Positions 52,064-64,000 of a stretch of 64,000 bases of DNA are shown here, piece by piece; the first letter of the stretch is position 1, and the number at the start of each line of letters is the position of its first letter. The translations under genes and the position numbers were made by a program. The notes below the pieces were generated by a model. It had not been told where the DNA came from. It was given only the letters and a program-made list of their open reading frames with translations, and did not search any database. Source of the DNA: Phycomyces blakesleeanus NRRL 1555(-) (lineage: Eukaryota; Mucoromycota; Mucoromycetes; Mucorales; Phycomycetaceae); NCBI RefSeq assembly GCF_001638985.1, contig NW_017265146.1, positions 124,001-188,000 on the forward strand, read 5' to 3'.

Positions 52064-54124
52064 CCCTTTTGTCTCTGTGTCTGTGTGTCTGTGTGTCTCT
52101 TCTTTATTTCTTTCTTTCATTCTTTCTTTCTTTCTGCGTGTATCTCAATGTATGTGCACAGCCATATTAACCATCTTCTCATGTATGTTCTTAAAAGGAT
52201 ACCCTCAAACTCATCTATTTCTTTAATAAATATCCAAACCAACTCTTCTCTTGTTTTTAACCAAATGCACTTCGGGACACTTTTTATTAATTGGCTTAAT
52301 TTAATTGCACCAATATACATATATCTTACTATATGCTAAAACACCTGCATGTTACAATTTCTTCAATCTCGACATAAGTTATATGTATTTATTAGATGGT
52401 ATCAATAAAAATAAAATAAAAAAATCCTTCGATCGAGCGCTGATTATATCATAATGTATAGTACACCATGCTACTCTTGGACTAAATGAATGGCTGTCAA
52501 TGTTTAGCTAATTTGTCTTTAGAGAATCAAAATTACCCGATCAACAATTGTACGCACTTTGTCTTGGTCAAAAATTTACATATAGTACTCTATAACAAAC
52601 CCTAAATCATCCCGTAAGCTATAGAAAAAGAGTAAAGGGCAAATTCAAAAGACAAAAGGGTCCTGACCAAGTGTGAATGTGTACGTTTGCATATTTCACA
52701 ATTGGGCATTTTTGTATATAATCAATTGACACCTCTATTTAAAATACCTTTTTTTTTGATATCTCGATAATGCAGATTTTTAGGGGCACGACATTTCCTG
52801 GTGGGAGACGACATTTTGTTTCTACCGGACCACAAGTCGTGGCCTTTTTTTGCCATCATTGAATAATCATGTCTGGTCCCTAAGGATCCGTTCTTATTAT
52901 AATAGTTAATAATGAGTTAGAGTACAGAATGTTCGTATCAAGGGTTTCTTTTGTGTTTTGAAAAAATAAAATTAAATGTTTGATGGGGACTACTTACCAG
53001 TTGGTATTTGTAAGCTCTGGTAATATAAGTAGAATAGATGAAAGAAAGAGAAATATATCATACGCTCAAGAAGGCCAATAAAAAATAAAAAAAATATCAA
53101 GTAAGATTGCGAGACACTTTAATGAGAACAACTCATACTGTTCTGCATAGCTAGCTATTGATATTGTGTATGTGTGACTAATTATTATTGCTTTATTATT
53201 AAATTTCACAAAGACAGGTCGTACTTTTTAAAAGAAGGAAATGTAGATTCCTGAGAAGAGATGTATAAGCACAAAGTGTGAGGACAAAGTAGTAAAGCTA
53301 ATGCGTACAATGAATATATTATATTTATATGTTTTTAGGACACGACATTTCTCCCTGAAGGATTAGAGAAAAGTCATCGGACCCCAGACAAGTGATCGCA
53401 ATGAATTAATCTGGTTAGATAGAAACGTAGTGCCCCACCAGGAAATGTCGTTCTCGTATGATTTGCTGATCTCCGAGGCTACTACACGCCAGACACACAT
53501 GCGTTGCACACTTTTGTAGTCTAAACCAACCATTACACAGAAGAGGTTTGAATTACAAAGGATTTGAATATTAATAGATACGAGACAAATTACTGAATGC
53601 AAAGAAAAAACAGAATTTATTTATTCGGACACACTTGTGGGCAACAAGTATTGTATATTATAAATATTGTCACTTGGCTTAACAAGTAACCATGAAGGGA
53701 CACAGACCGCAGCAACTTCACATATTTTCTAATTAATTAATTTTGCATTGAAAAGTAAAATTAGACAATGTTGAGTACGCGGACTCCTTTTTAAATACAT
53801 ACAAAAAATGTTGCGCAGCTCAAGTTGAACATGGGTTGGACATTTGAAACCAAGCCAAAAAGAATGCTACATTGTCAGCAAAAAAGAAGTGGTGATTTGT
53901 GTTAATGGAACTGCATAACAAAAGCCATCTACAGCATGAGGAGCAAGAAGAGATTGATATGCATTTAACAAGGAAGGGGAGAAGGATTGTGCATTAGTGG
54001 ATAATAAAGGTGTACATTATGTAAGATTGACATTCCTCAATGTGGTATCCTTTTATAAGTAATTTCAAGATTTGACACAAAAAATAAAAAAATAAAAATA
54101 ATATCAAGTGGTGACAAAACAAAA
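52064..54124. other. intergenic region with TIR-like repeat
   Basis: A TGTGTCTG run follows the F-box stop. The main feature is the inverted ACGACATTTCCTGGTGGG pair (52788 and 53434, annotated separately). I see no gene. Confidence 0.45.
52788..53451. repeat. possible non-autonomous element with TIR-like ends
   Basis: ACGACATTTCCTGGTGGG at 52788-52805 has its exact reverse complement at 53434-53451. Similarity extends inward on both sides (a TTTCTA-C block). A related motif, ACACGACATTTCTCCCTG, lies near 53339. A third full match is at 20899. There is no coding capacity inside. Confidence 0.5.
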
Positions 54125-54185
54125 AAAAATATGCTCCGTAGAGCGTTCCATCTCAGAAGTTTAGTGTCATCCTTGTGCAGGGGCC

Positions 54186-54217
<32 letters not shown>

Positions 54218-54240
54218 ATATGTGACAGAGGTGCAAGCAC
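54125..54240 (-). ncRNA. U6: U6 spliceosomal snRNA
   Basis: On the minus strand from 54240 the sequence has AAAATTGGAACGATACAGAG, AAGATTAGCATGGCCCCTGC and ACAAGGATGACACTAAA. These are the U6 core with the ACAGAGA box (5' splice site pairing), the AGC triad and the internal stem-loop bulge region. The 5' end GUG-CUUG-CAC can form the usual small hairpin. The 3' side (CTTCTGAGATGGAACGC) differs from vertebrates, and a T9 run at 54121-54129 ends transcription by RNA polymerase III. AT-rich TATA-like DNA (TTTATTTTA) lies upstream. An ORF on this strand is a shadow. The exact 3' end is uncertain by a few bases. Confidence 0.93.
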
Positions 54241-55136
54241 TTGTCGACTAAAATAAATGTCCCAAAACATTACATATATGCATTTATTTGCCGCTTTACA
54301 AAAGTTGTGGGTTTCTAATATTTTTCAGAAATTTTTTATATTATAAACATTATATACAGAAAAGTAAATAGCTAGGCTTGGTAAAATAATTGTATGCTTA
54401 ATATCCTTATTTTACCCTTACTACATCCACTCTACACAAAATACCTTTTAATTTCTTTATCTTTTAATATTAAATAAACTGTATATCAACCTCTTTATAA
54501 TGTATCCTTCAATAAAGAAAGCTTACTATAAGGTTTGGTCAAAAGAATGATATGCTTCTGGAAAAAGAAATTTGTTTTGTCTTGATGAAGGTTATTATAA
54601 CTTTTTTTTGACTAAGAGACAGATCTTTGAGACATATGGCAAAAGTAAAACCAATTGAAACTTATTTATAAAGAGAAATTACATCAAATAAACGATATAG
54701 ATATGTATATGTGAGGGCTATTTTTCATAGTATTGGAAATAGGGTGTCATGTACCAGGTAATTACTTTGACCAATATGGTAATACAAGACTCTTTTAATT
54801 AATATAATCTTATACGAGAATACATCAGTACACTTTCTTAAAGCTTACATATAAAAAGATATTCTTGGAGACTGTAATTGCCAAAGAAGTGTTGGGCTAG
54901 TTGCTGTATTGATCAAATCCCGTATTAGCCCATTTTCTTTTATAAAAAGGCCCCATTTGGCTACGTTAAGTTCTATGTAACTGTTCCCTACTGGTAATAG
55001 TGTACGGCACACAATTACCAAGTAGTATAGGTTTTTACATTTTATTTTAGTGAGAAATAGCAAGTAAATTAGAGAACACGTGACCGATTGGAAGGGCTAA
55101 ATCACATGATCTCTAATTTCATCCTGTCTTTCTAAT

Positions 55137-55169
<33 letters not shown>

Positions 55170-55910
55170 GGTATTTCTTTTAGCTCTTTAATAAACAGCA
55201 CTCTCATAGTATATTTGAGAATTTGTTTCGTTTTCTTTCTTAACATTTTGGTACAGAAAATAATGACAATCGATTGATTGGTTCCTATCCTAATTCATAC
55301 TTTTCCCATTTATTGACATATTCATTCAATATAACCTAATCTCTAATACGACTTTTTCTATATAAATATATTTTTAATCACCTTTTTATTTTGGTTCCAT
55401 TATTACTAAATCCTTATATATATACAAACTTCTTGTAAAATACCTCTTGATACTTTGAGATGGTATGAGCCAAGTCAGCACATAGTATAGATATACATTA
55501 TACCCAAAGTTGGTGGCAAATTGTTTTTAAAAAAAAAACAATTAATACAGGCTAAAAGAACTAATTGGTGTGGTTCTTCATCGAGACTCGGTTTAGCAAG
55601 ATACTAAACATAAAACGCATGTCCCTTGAAATAACAATACGTTTTATCCCAGTTCGATTTGTCACTCTTTCTACTTGTACAACAGATTTCAGACTAGATC
55701 GGCTCCATCGGATGGTCCTCCTGTTTCAATAACATCTCCCCCAATTTTCTTTTATTAACTCTTGATATAGTGTATTTTGTTTGGAAAACAGCCTCTTTCT
55801 TTAAACATATATATATATATATCCTTTGATTGAATATGATATTCTAATAACTTAATAGCTGTTTTTTTTAGAAAAATAATAATATTATCTATGATAGTAT
55901 ATATTAATTA
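54241..55910. other. intergenic region between U6 and AUH-like gene
   Basis: AT-rich, with a (GAT)n microsatellite at about 55139-55166. It should hold the U6 promoter at its left edge. I see no gene. Confidence 0.5.
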
Positions 55911-57376
55911 TTATTTGCCTTTGTAAACTGGTGGACGCTTTTCTCTAAATGCTTGTAAGCCTTCTAGTCTATCTTGTGTAGGTATCACACGCGCATAATA
56001 GGCTTGCTCTATCTCAAGGCCGGAATCACTAAATAAAAACAAAGGAAAAGGAAAAGTTGGGGGGGGGGGGGGGGGGGGGGGGTCATAAGAAAATCGTACG
56101 ACAGAGATATCGCTAACATTTGATGATACTTTACATGTCAACAGCCATTCCCTTGTCAATTGCCATTTTTGCCATAGATACTGCAATAGGGCCTTGTGGT
56201 AAGATTAGCTTGGCCATGCTAAGAGCTTTTTCATAAGCGCTCTTTTCGTCTGCATGGTTCACAATGCCTTAATATAACACACACACAAAAAGAAAAATTT
56301 TAGGACTGAAAGTATCCAGGATATATATATATATGTGTGTGTACCATAGTTATAGGCATCTTTGGAGTTCAATATTGCAGCTGTGTATATTAACTCTTTG
56401 GCCTTTGCTGAGCCAATCAAGCGAGGCAATCGTTGTGTTCCTCCAGCACTAGTAATAGATCTTTGTATCAGCATAAAGAGCTAGCGTTTATCTCAAGATG
56501 ATGTTGTTCTTACCCTGGGATGATGGCAAGTCTTGTTTCGGGAAGGCCAATTTTTGCACGTGGGCCTGGGGGACGGGTGGGTGGAAGAGTTATTAAAAAA
56601 AAACAAGCACGATCTTTGTGCTCCTGCACACGATCAAAGTGCACGTACCTGCAACTCGTAAATCGCATGATAATGCCATTTCAAGTCCACCTCCGAGAGC
56701 AGCTCCATCAATGGCTGCAATGGTTGGCATTGGCAAAGTCTATTAGAGTGTGTTACATCTATTTCTTTTATGTATCTTCAATCTATCTATTTATCTTACC
56801 TCTAGTTCTCTATAAGCCTGTCTAAGATTATACAGAAACTCTGTGACCTGATCGGGACTCATTGTTGCACGCTCCTTTTATAATTATTATTTTTTTGAAA
56901 GTAAAAACAAAAACAAAAAAAAATAGTAGCTGTCAATCATCAAATCAAGTATATCATTAACTTGTCTCTTTTGACTTTATCGTTGTTATTCTTTTGATAA
57001 TACCTTTAGATCAGCACCGGCACAGAATACACCTTCAACAAGACTCTGAATGATCAGGACCCGGGGTTGGCTAATTATGGTTGGGGTCTCAGATTACATG
57101 TATATCGGTATATTCCCTCTGAAAATCCTTTATATGTATACGTTACCGAATAAAACGGGCTTCTTTTATGGCTTCCCTGAATTCCCGCAAGAGGGTGATT
57201 GAAAGGGCATTTTTAGCCGCCGGTCGGTTCAAGTTCAACACCGCAATGCCTTCAGAAGGACCGTGGAGATATTGAAGGTATGCTTCTTTGTGAGGTGCTG
57301 TATGAATTCGTCTTCCAAGAGGTATGGGATGTAAGTAGCGGCGAACAGATCTTATAAATGGATAAAGTGGAATCAT
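55911..57376 (-). CDS. AUH: methylglutaconyl-CoA hydratase (AUH-like crotonase), 289 aa, 8 exons
   Basis: It hydrates an enoyl-CoA; by similarity the reaction is 3-methylglutaconyl-CoA to HMG-CoA in leucine breakdown. The exons are 57376-57147, 57070-57004, 56874-56800, 56739-56649, 56565-56514, 56448-56345, 56267-56135 and 56028-55911 (870 nt, in frame). The Arg-rich, acid-free start ([20 protein letters not shown]) looks mitochondrial. Crotonase motifs are [21 protein letters not shown] (oxyanion hole), [40 protein letters not shown] and, at the end, [19 protein letters not shown], which is close to the AUH C-terminus. AUH fits better than short-chain enoyl-CoA hydratase because of [18 protein letters not shown] and the KRPPVYKG tail. 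Paralogous substrates cannot be excluded. The last intron holds a 24-nt poly-G run. Confidence 0.92.
56059..56082. repeat. 24-nt poly-G run in last intron of the AUH-like gene
   Basis: Uninterrupted G on the plus strand (poly-C in the pre-mRNA), 31 nt downstream of the exon 8 acceptor side on the plus strand, within intron 56029-56134. Confidence 0.9.
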
Positions 57377-59624
57377 TATAAAAAAAAAATAAAAAAAGAA
57401 GAAAGAGAAGAAGAAAGCCGTGAGAAAAAATATATATAGATTTATTTATTTTACACTTTGAAATTGAGACTATTTTTTTTCTGCTGCTTCTTTTGTTTGA
57501 AGATCCAAAGTAACACAACATGGACACCCTTTTTCTTTCTTTAGGATTATCTGTATCTTTTACGGAATTGCTCATAGAAACTCCGTCATATAGATGAGTA
57601 TGATGAGTGTGATGAGTATGATGAGTAGACTGTAGACGTGGTCAATTGAACACTTTGTTTGAAAGTATTTTTTTTTCAAGACAATATCATAATCTACATA
57701 CATGCTTATACAAGACAGGATAATATAAATAAACAGAGTGCCTAATTAGAGACAAAATTCTCTAACTCTTCATTAATATACTCAATTGAACCACACCCCA
57801 GATCTACTTTTTAAACTTAAGAGTTGGGATAAATGATACCGCGGTAGCATTAATTAGGACCAGATCAATAAGTCCTATCAATGTGGCTTGGAGTAGTAGC
57901 TATGTTTACATGTTTTTGCTTTACCTATATTATACAACTTGAAATAACAATTATGTTCTTTTTTTGTTTTTTTTTGTTCATAATAGAATCACTTTAAAAT
58001 GATTTCTCAATGATGTGACCAGTCTGTAATAATATATACAGTCAGCTATAGATTTAGTAAAATAGTGGAGAGAAACAAATTTTTTTTCTAATACAAAACA
58101 CAAAGAAAAAGGCCATGACTTAAATATCTGACATCTTTAGAAGGAGCAAAAGTTGTATACTAGTTTGTTCTACTATTAATCATCGTCAGGTCTTAGTGAA
58201 AGCTTCTAATGATATCGTGTAATCTCCTTATACCCAGGAGGGCCAGTTGGTCTTTTTTCCTCCTTTGTTTTAGTGAAATAAAGTACACCTATAAAATATC
58301 CAGTTTTATAATTTCTAGCAGCTTTATGAGCTTTTGAAGAGAAAGTAAAATTAACAGAAAATTGATATGTATATATGGACACTCTTGCTTTGTCATCAAT
58401 ATACTAAACGGCTTATATAGTATTCTCGATAATAAATACAAAAAGTGCATGGCTCATTGATATTTAATATATTACTACTCATAATTGGCTTTTTGTTTTG
58501 CCAATAAAAATGTCTATTCTACATAATGGATAAAATTTATAGGATTCCTGTAATAAGCCATAACATGCCTCACTTTATGTACATCTTTTCTGAAACTAAA
58601 AGAACTGAAATCCACTGATGAAAAGAAAAAACTCTGGTTGCCTGTCCCGTATGATTGATTTCAAGATATCAAAATACTGCAAAGAACATGTTGTAAATAA
58701 ACATCATGAATATATTACATTACAACCAAAGGAGCACTTGATAGCCAATGGTCTTTCCAAAGACAAAAATCAGCATGTATCGCACCACTATGGATTGAGA
58801 ATATTATCTGATCCGGAGGAATTTGTCAATTTGTCTTGTCAACACTTTTCTTAACGACGACTTTTATCCAGTAGACTATTTAACTTTCAAGGTAAAGAGA
58901 AAAAAAAGATGAATTTTATACCCACTCAAGATCATCAATAGGAAAATGCATGATTTTTTTTAAAGCATAAATTTCTCATTTGAATTTAATGGGTCTATAA
59001 ATGTATATATAGTTATTATTATTATTATTCTTTTTAAATTAATGAGAGATTCATAGACCTAAATCCAGTAATTATTCCCTTTTTTTCTGTTATAAAAAGT
59101 TCTCAAAGAGCGGATATAGTTTGTCTACATGATGTCTTCTTGAATGTCTTTAATCTCTTCAACTTCTTTAAAAAACATTCATCTTGGCTTTAAGCTAAAG
59201 ATACTTAAAAATACTAGATAGCTGTACAAACCATGTTTTTTTTTTAAAAAAAAGAACAAGTTGTTTAATATATGGGATATATCCATAATCGCATTCCAAA
59301 TCACAGTGCAGCTGGTACTAAGCTAGATTATCGACCGAAAATTTTCGATTTCGATTTACCTTTCTTTTGATTCTTCTTTTTTGTTCCAGCGAACATTTGA
59401 ATAGCCAGTAAATTGAGAAAGTTATTTGAAGTTGATGCCATTATGTATAGATAACATAACATACTGTGACAAAAGAAGAAAAGATAGAAAGAGAATAAAG
59501 AAAGAGAATTTCATATTAAATTTCCCTTTTATTTGTTTGTATGATTTTGCGAATGTTAAGTTTGTACATGGAAGAATGAATGTAGCTTACAAGGCTAATA
59601 TATATATATATAATGTTATAAAGT
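57377..59624. other. 2.2-kb intergenic region
   Basis: AT-rich. The left edge holds the AUH promoter and a GATGAGTATGAT run (about 57594-57626). One ORF at 58618-58854 is listed separately. I see nothing else. Confidence 0.45.
58618..58854 (+). CDS. possible ORF or gene fragment, 78 aa
   Basis: MKRKNSGCLSRMIDFKISKY, then a charged stretch and ...GLRILSDPEEF. The base composition is somewhat more balanced than the flanks. There is no recognised domain and no splice signals that would extend it. It could be a decayed exon. Confidence 0.2.
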   Translation: MKRKNSGCLSRMIDFKISKYCKEHVVNKHHEYITLQPKEHLIANGLSKDKNQHVSHHYGLRILSDPEEFVNLSCQHFS

Positions 59625-60215
59625 TCACAGGTTGAGTATCTTTCTGGCTATTTTGTGTTCAAATTGCTCTACAGCATCGTGGTCTATTTTACTTATAACA
59701 GACGGAGCTTCCTATAATATTCAATAACGATGGCAACAAAATGTAACAGAATCAAAATCAAAGTCATGGTCAAGTTATTAGTTGTCTATATATATTGTTT
59801 TGCAAGCAAAAAAAAAAATTCAAATTACCTTGGATGTTGTATTATCACTCCAGACCACAATATAGTAGACTCTTCCATTGTCTTCGACCTTCTTTTCTAC
59901 AATTTTACTAATCGTGATTCCATTCTTTAAGTTGATGCATTCCTCGTCAGAAGAAGATTCGTCGTTGGTTTCATTTGATTCCTTCTTGTGAAAAAGGCGA
60001 ATACTGTCTGGGCGTCTAAATTGTGCTCTGAATTCTTGAATTTGACTTGGTATACTGATTGCTTTGACAATATAAGTTGGCACAAGTTCCTGAGTATTAT
60101 TTTCCTACAATTAACATTCCAGAGAGAGAATTGAGATTAGGTTTGAATAAAGCAAATGTCAGGACATGGAGACTTGAGAACGTATACGGGTTCTTACTTC
60201 TGTATTAACCGGCAT
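59625..60215 (-). CDS. small chromodomain-like protein, 126 aa, 3 exons
   Basis: The exons are 60215-60198 (MPVNTE), 60104-59829 and 59711-59625 (381 nt, in frame, GT-AG introns). The central part is an acidic/Ser stretch (ETNDESSSDEEC). The C-terminal half reads TISKIVEKKVEDNGRVYYIV, VWSDNTTSK and DHDAVEQFEHKIARKI. This resembles a chromodomain core: a V-E-K-(I/V) strand, an aromatic Y-Y-x-V-x-W-S strand and a C-terminal helix with E-x-F-E. Chromodomains bind methylated histone tails. The aromatic cage residues cannot be fully assigned, so histone binding is inference. The protein has no second domain and may be a short HP1-like or a retroelement-derived chromo protein. Confidence 0.65.
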
Positions 60216-61263
60216 ATGTAATGTATATATGTATAAGAAATGAAATGAAATGAAATAAAACAGTTCAAATGATTTTTAATTTTATTATTATTATTAAATA
60301 TATATATATATATGTATAAAAATCTCTTTAGACTACAAGTGAGGACTGTGACACACTTGAATAAAAATTAAAGAATATTTTATTTATTTAACGATAGAAT
60401 TTATAACCTTTCTCATTATGTTTTCTTAGTATCTTACTCTAGTAAATATTACTAAATAGTATATCTCATTAGATTCAGCCAAAGCTGTACTGTTGAAGAA
60501 AATAAAACCGAAATTAATCCTAATTCACACCAGTCTATATCAATTCCGGTTATCAGATACTATATCTTAAATAAAGCTCAAGGGTATTTAATAATACAGG
60601 ATGAAGTTACATATCATATGATATATGACTTATAATTATTGTCCATGTCTCCTAACTTCCGAGATATTGGCTGAAGAAATTGATTGATCCTTTACTATTT
60701 ATGAGCACCACTTTGAAATGTATGTTGATTTTAGGAAATATTATTCATAATGAAAAATAAACATGTTTATAATAGTATTATTATTTATTTGGGAAAGCCC
60801 TGTACAATCAAATATTAAAATAATTGACAGCGTTAATCATAAATACTTTTTTCTAAAAGCTACAAATATTCAGAGTAAATTTAACCTTATTAACAAAAAC
60901 CAAAACCAAAACCAAAACCAAAAATAAAATGGTTGTAGGTGTGCGAATATTTGACCAAAATTTCAACTTGAATACATATATAATTTCTGGGGTGGACAAA
61001 GGTAAAATACATAAATAATGATTTATAAAGCAAAAATAAATTACAATACAAGCCATTAAAACAAACAGCCCGTGGTTTTCTTTTTTCTTTAGCATGTATT
61101 TTTTTGGCTTTATAGAAAAAATTATGCTTGCTATACCAATACTAATATCTTTTCTTTTTTATTTTTTCTTTATATACTTTTAAAAGAGATCGAGGGAGAG
61201 AGAATATATGTTTGACGAAACTGATTTCGCATGCTTTGGTTTGGTTCGGTTCGGTTTGTTAGT
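60216..61263. other. intergenic region
   Basis: AT-rich with (TA)n near 60300 and an AACCAA repeat near 60898-60922. I see no gene. Confidence 0.5.
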
Positions 61264-64000
61264 TTAAGGCTGGCATTTGGAACGTACATGTCCTAGCCAC
61301 TGGAAGTAACTCATCCCAGAACTAACCATTGGTTGGTTAGATCCAGCAAGAGCAGGTCCATTTGGTTGTCTATCTTCTACCAAGTGACTCAAGAACAAGC
61401 TACGCAAAACAGGGTCATCATCCTCACGAACCACATAGAGTGAAGGATAGTATGTGTTTTTACGGCCCTCGGTTCTAAGGTACTTAATAATAGCATTAAC
61501 TTGTTGAGACAAGGCAGATTTTAGAGTGGGCAAGGAAGTAATCTAATAAACAAAAATTAGTTCAATTCGATTCAATTCAATTCAATTAAAAAAAATCCGA
61601 ATGCGTTTTTCCTTACTTGACCCGATTTTACGGAGGTTATCTTGGGAACATCTAACAAGTCTACACAAAGGGAAGGCATAGCATCCTTTCCGATCCACAA
61701 GAAGATCTGTTGGCCATTCTCGAGCATATAGCAGCCATGAGGAGCTAGCTTTTCGCTTGAGAGGTTGAGATTGGTTGGCATGATGAATTTTCCAGTAGTA
61801 GGATCAACAGAGCCAGTCTATAATCGTATCAAATATTTCTTTTTTTGGTAAGCAAGAAGAATAAAACACTCAAACACATCCAATTATCAAAGATATTTAA
61901 ATATTAATTAAAGAAAAGAAAAGAACAAACATACCACGGGTGACATGCTGTGTAAAGCATAGAATCTAGGAATAATATATTTGACCCACGCATCCATAGC
62001 CAGGATTCGCAGCAAGACTGTAGATTGAGAGCGCAAATCAATGTGAACTAAAGGCGAATCATTGAACGCATCCTAAAAGGAACAAAATCAAGAGCGAGAA
62101 AAAAATTAATATGTATCTAATTATATTATTTTACTAATGTTTTTTTTTAAAAAAAAGTTTAATTAAAAGAAAAACTTACCGTCTTTATGATACTCAAAAT
62201 AGCCAATGGAAGAAGTGCGAGGTGTAGAGGCATAGACAGGGGTGCTGTGGATGAACCAGTTCCAACAACTTCTTTTGCATAAGCGTTGCAAATATCACTT
62301 GTCTGTTTTGACAATTGCTCACGAGCATCCTTGAGTTTACTAGTGACAGCCTTGTCGATAGCTGTCAAAATAAAATACAAATCGTATATATTGGAGTAGT
62401 TTAGTATTAATGAATTTTGCAACGTATATATATATATTATATTATATTTTCTTTGACAAAAAACCCTTTTTATCTCTTCTCCTATACTAAATTAATCTCT
62501 CTCACCTTGATGACACAATGAACGGGCAATGGCAAACTGATCTGCGCCTGTGAATACTTCGGCTGCAATACGAGTAACTGGCAAACACAAGTTCATTACT
62601 CGAATACGACGTTCACCAAAGCACGTGGTGTAGAGCAGAGCAGTCTGGAAATATACTACAGATGATTTAATCTCTTCCTCTAAGATCAGGTCAACGCAGT
62701 AGGACTGGTCGCGAGGGACATTTGGCAAAGCCATGATATCCGGAGGACGCAAAGTGCTATTGCCGTGGAATGCGTGGCAGACCAAACCAGGTGAAGTACG
62801 GGTGCGCATTACGGCTTCCAGTCCGACCTTCTCCGAAAGAACGGCTATGATTTCCATCGTCAATTTGAGTTTATCTGCCTGAGAGTGGATCTTGTCTTGA
62901 GGGAAAAAGTGGGTCTGTCCTCCAGTAAAACGAGGAATAACATCTACAGAAACAGAAACAAAAACAAGAAAAAATACCCATACATTAGTTACTCCAACCT
63001 TTTCCTTTTTGTATTTATATGCAATATTCCTTTCTTACTTAATGTAGCCAGATCAGAGTAGTGACCACCGATAACAAACATATCGGCACACACTTGAGAC
63101 TTTGTGCACTCGGTGGCAAATGTACGGTAAAATGCACTGGATGGTACCATCAGAGGACCATCTGTGACAGAATTCTTTTGATCTGGGGTTGGCTTTACAG
63201 CACCATCGCCGACAGTTGGGATACTAGCCTGGAAACAGACGATCTTTCCACCTGTAGGTGACTGTATTCACATACACACACACATATATATATATGAATA
63301 TCCGACATTAAGCACTCTACCTAATGTGTATATACACAATTATCTTACCAACAATTTACGGGCTGCTTGGAGAGCGGATCCAAGACAATTCGTCGACGAA
63401 TGAGTGTTTTGGTACATGGTCTTCATTCGGCCCAAAAGATCTTCAACAACCGATCGACTCTCGACCAGATTGACTACAAGATCCGAAGAAGCGCGTGGCA
63501 GGTATATGTCGCTCAGATCACCGACCACCAAAACCTCGGGTTCTTCTCCAATAAGTTTGTAAAACGCAACAGCATCATCTGCTGTAACAAACGCAACTTT
63601 TGTACGACCGTCCTCGTTGGGCAATTTGTCAAGAGATGCTAGGATGGCATCTGCAATAACGCCAATCATGCCAGTCTGGACGGCTTGGAAAGAAGTGTCG
63701 ATGACAAATACGTAGACTGGTGGTTGAGGAGGACGGACCATGTATTCGGCAGGAGCAACAAAATCAACACAGCCATGGTTCAGTTCAAGACGGCTCCATC
63801 GATCAGTGTGCTGCTGTTGAGCCTCATCCCAATCAAAAGCACGGGGAACTAGATATTAATCATACAAAATATTCCAAAATTGTCTCGTGTCAATTCTAGT
63901 TTGCCTATACAACAACCAGCAGAAACCGACCCACGTCTAGATTATTGTGTGGTATGGTATCCTATGTCTTGGCTTACCTTCATTATCAAGCCCACACATA
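61264..64000 (-). CDS. SEC24: COPII coat subunit Sec24, C-terminal two thirds (cut by window end)
   Basis: Sec24 selects cargo and, with Sec23, forms the inner COPII coat on ER exit sites. The exons in the window are 64000-63978 (partial), 63848-63349, 63261-63039, 62943-62506, 62361-62180, 62072-61935, 61817-61617 and 61542-61264, all in phase. The visible start (CGLDNEVPRAFDWDEA) is the end of the zinc finger. The vWA-like trunk follows (FVAPAEYMVRPPQPPVYVFV, FVTADDAVAFYKL), then the beta-sandwich and helical regions (FVIGGHYSDLATL, LLYTTCFGERRIRVMNLCLP, FTGADQFAIARS). The gelsolin-like domain comes last (LAPHGCYMLENGQQIFLWIG). The stop follows WLGHVRSKCQP. The N-terminus and most of the zinc finger lie outside. 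Confidence 0.95.

Noticed and set aside
54037..54270. 77-aa ORF on the minus strand
   Set aside because: It overlaps the U6 snRNA and is just its accidental translation.

Overview
The window looks like nuclear DNA from an early-diverging (Mucoromycota-type) fungus. It is AT-rich, its genes have many short introns (about 50-180 nt, GT-AG), the proteins are clearly fungal or eukaryotic (CDC37, SEC24, histone H4, a KAT14-like acetyltransferase), and it carries a dispersed family of intronless F-box genes plus Tc1/mariner, PIF/Harbinger and Crypton-type transposons. The taxonomic placement is inference from these traits. No organism is named in the sequence.

Left part (1-10 kb): three members of an F-box/leucine-rich family (the first cut by the window edge), separated by AT-rich spacers that hold a MITE-like element, a dispersed repeat and a cluster of mini- and microsatellites. 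Repeat island (10.1-20.5 kb): a serine-rich gene of unknown function, now broken, lies at the left. Its 5' half is duplicated as two almost identical 1.05-kb arms in inverted orientation. Between the arms sits a decayed two-gene PIF/Harbinger element. To the right is a decayed Crypton-type tyrosine recombinase gene whose intron has been invaded by an intact Tc1/mariner element.

Housekeeping block (22.8-38.1 kb, all minus strand): a cytochrome b5-acyl-CoA dehydrogenase fusion (7 exons), mitochondrial aspartate aminotransferase (5 exons), a KAT14/CSRP2BP-like acetyltransferase (15 exons), an unrecognised two-TM protein, and CDC37 (4 exons). From 40 to 42 kb a dead Tc1-like element has split an unknown, already damaged ORF.

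Right part (43-64 kb): histone H4 with an intron inside its start codon, two more F-box genes, a U6 snRNA, a methylglutaconyl-CoA hydratase (AUH-like, 8 exons), a small chromodomain-like protein, and the C-terminal two thirds of SEC24. AUH, aspartate aminotransferase and the acyl-CoA dehydrogenase are all expected in amino-acid or acyl-CoA catabolism, but nothing shows that they are co-regulated.

Exon structures were built by hand from splice signals and from conservation of known families. For each multi-exon gene the exon lengths add up to an intact reading frame.
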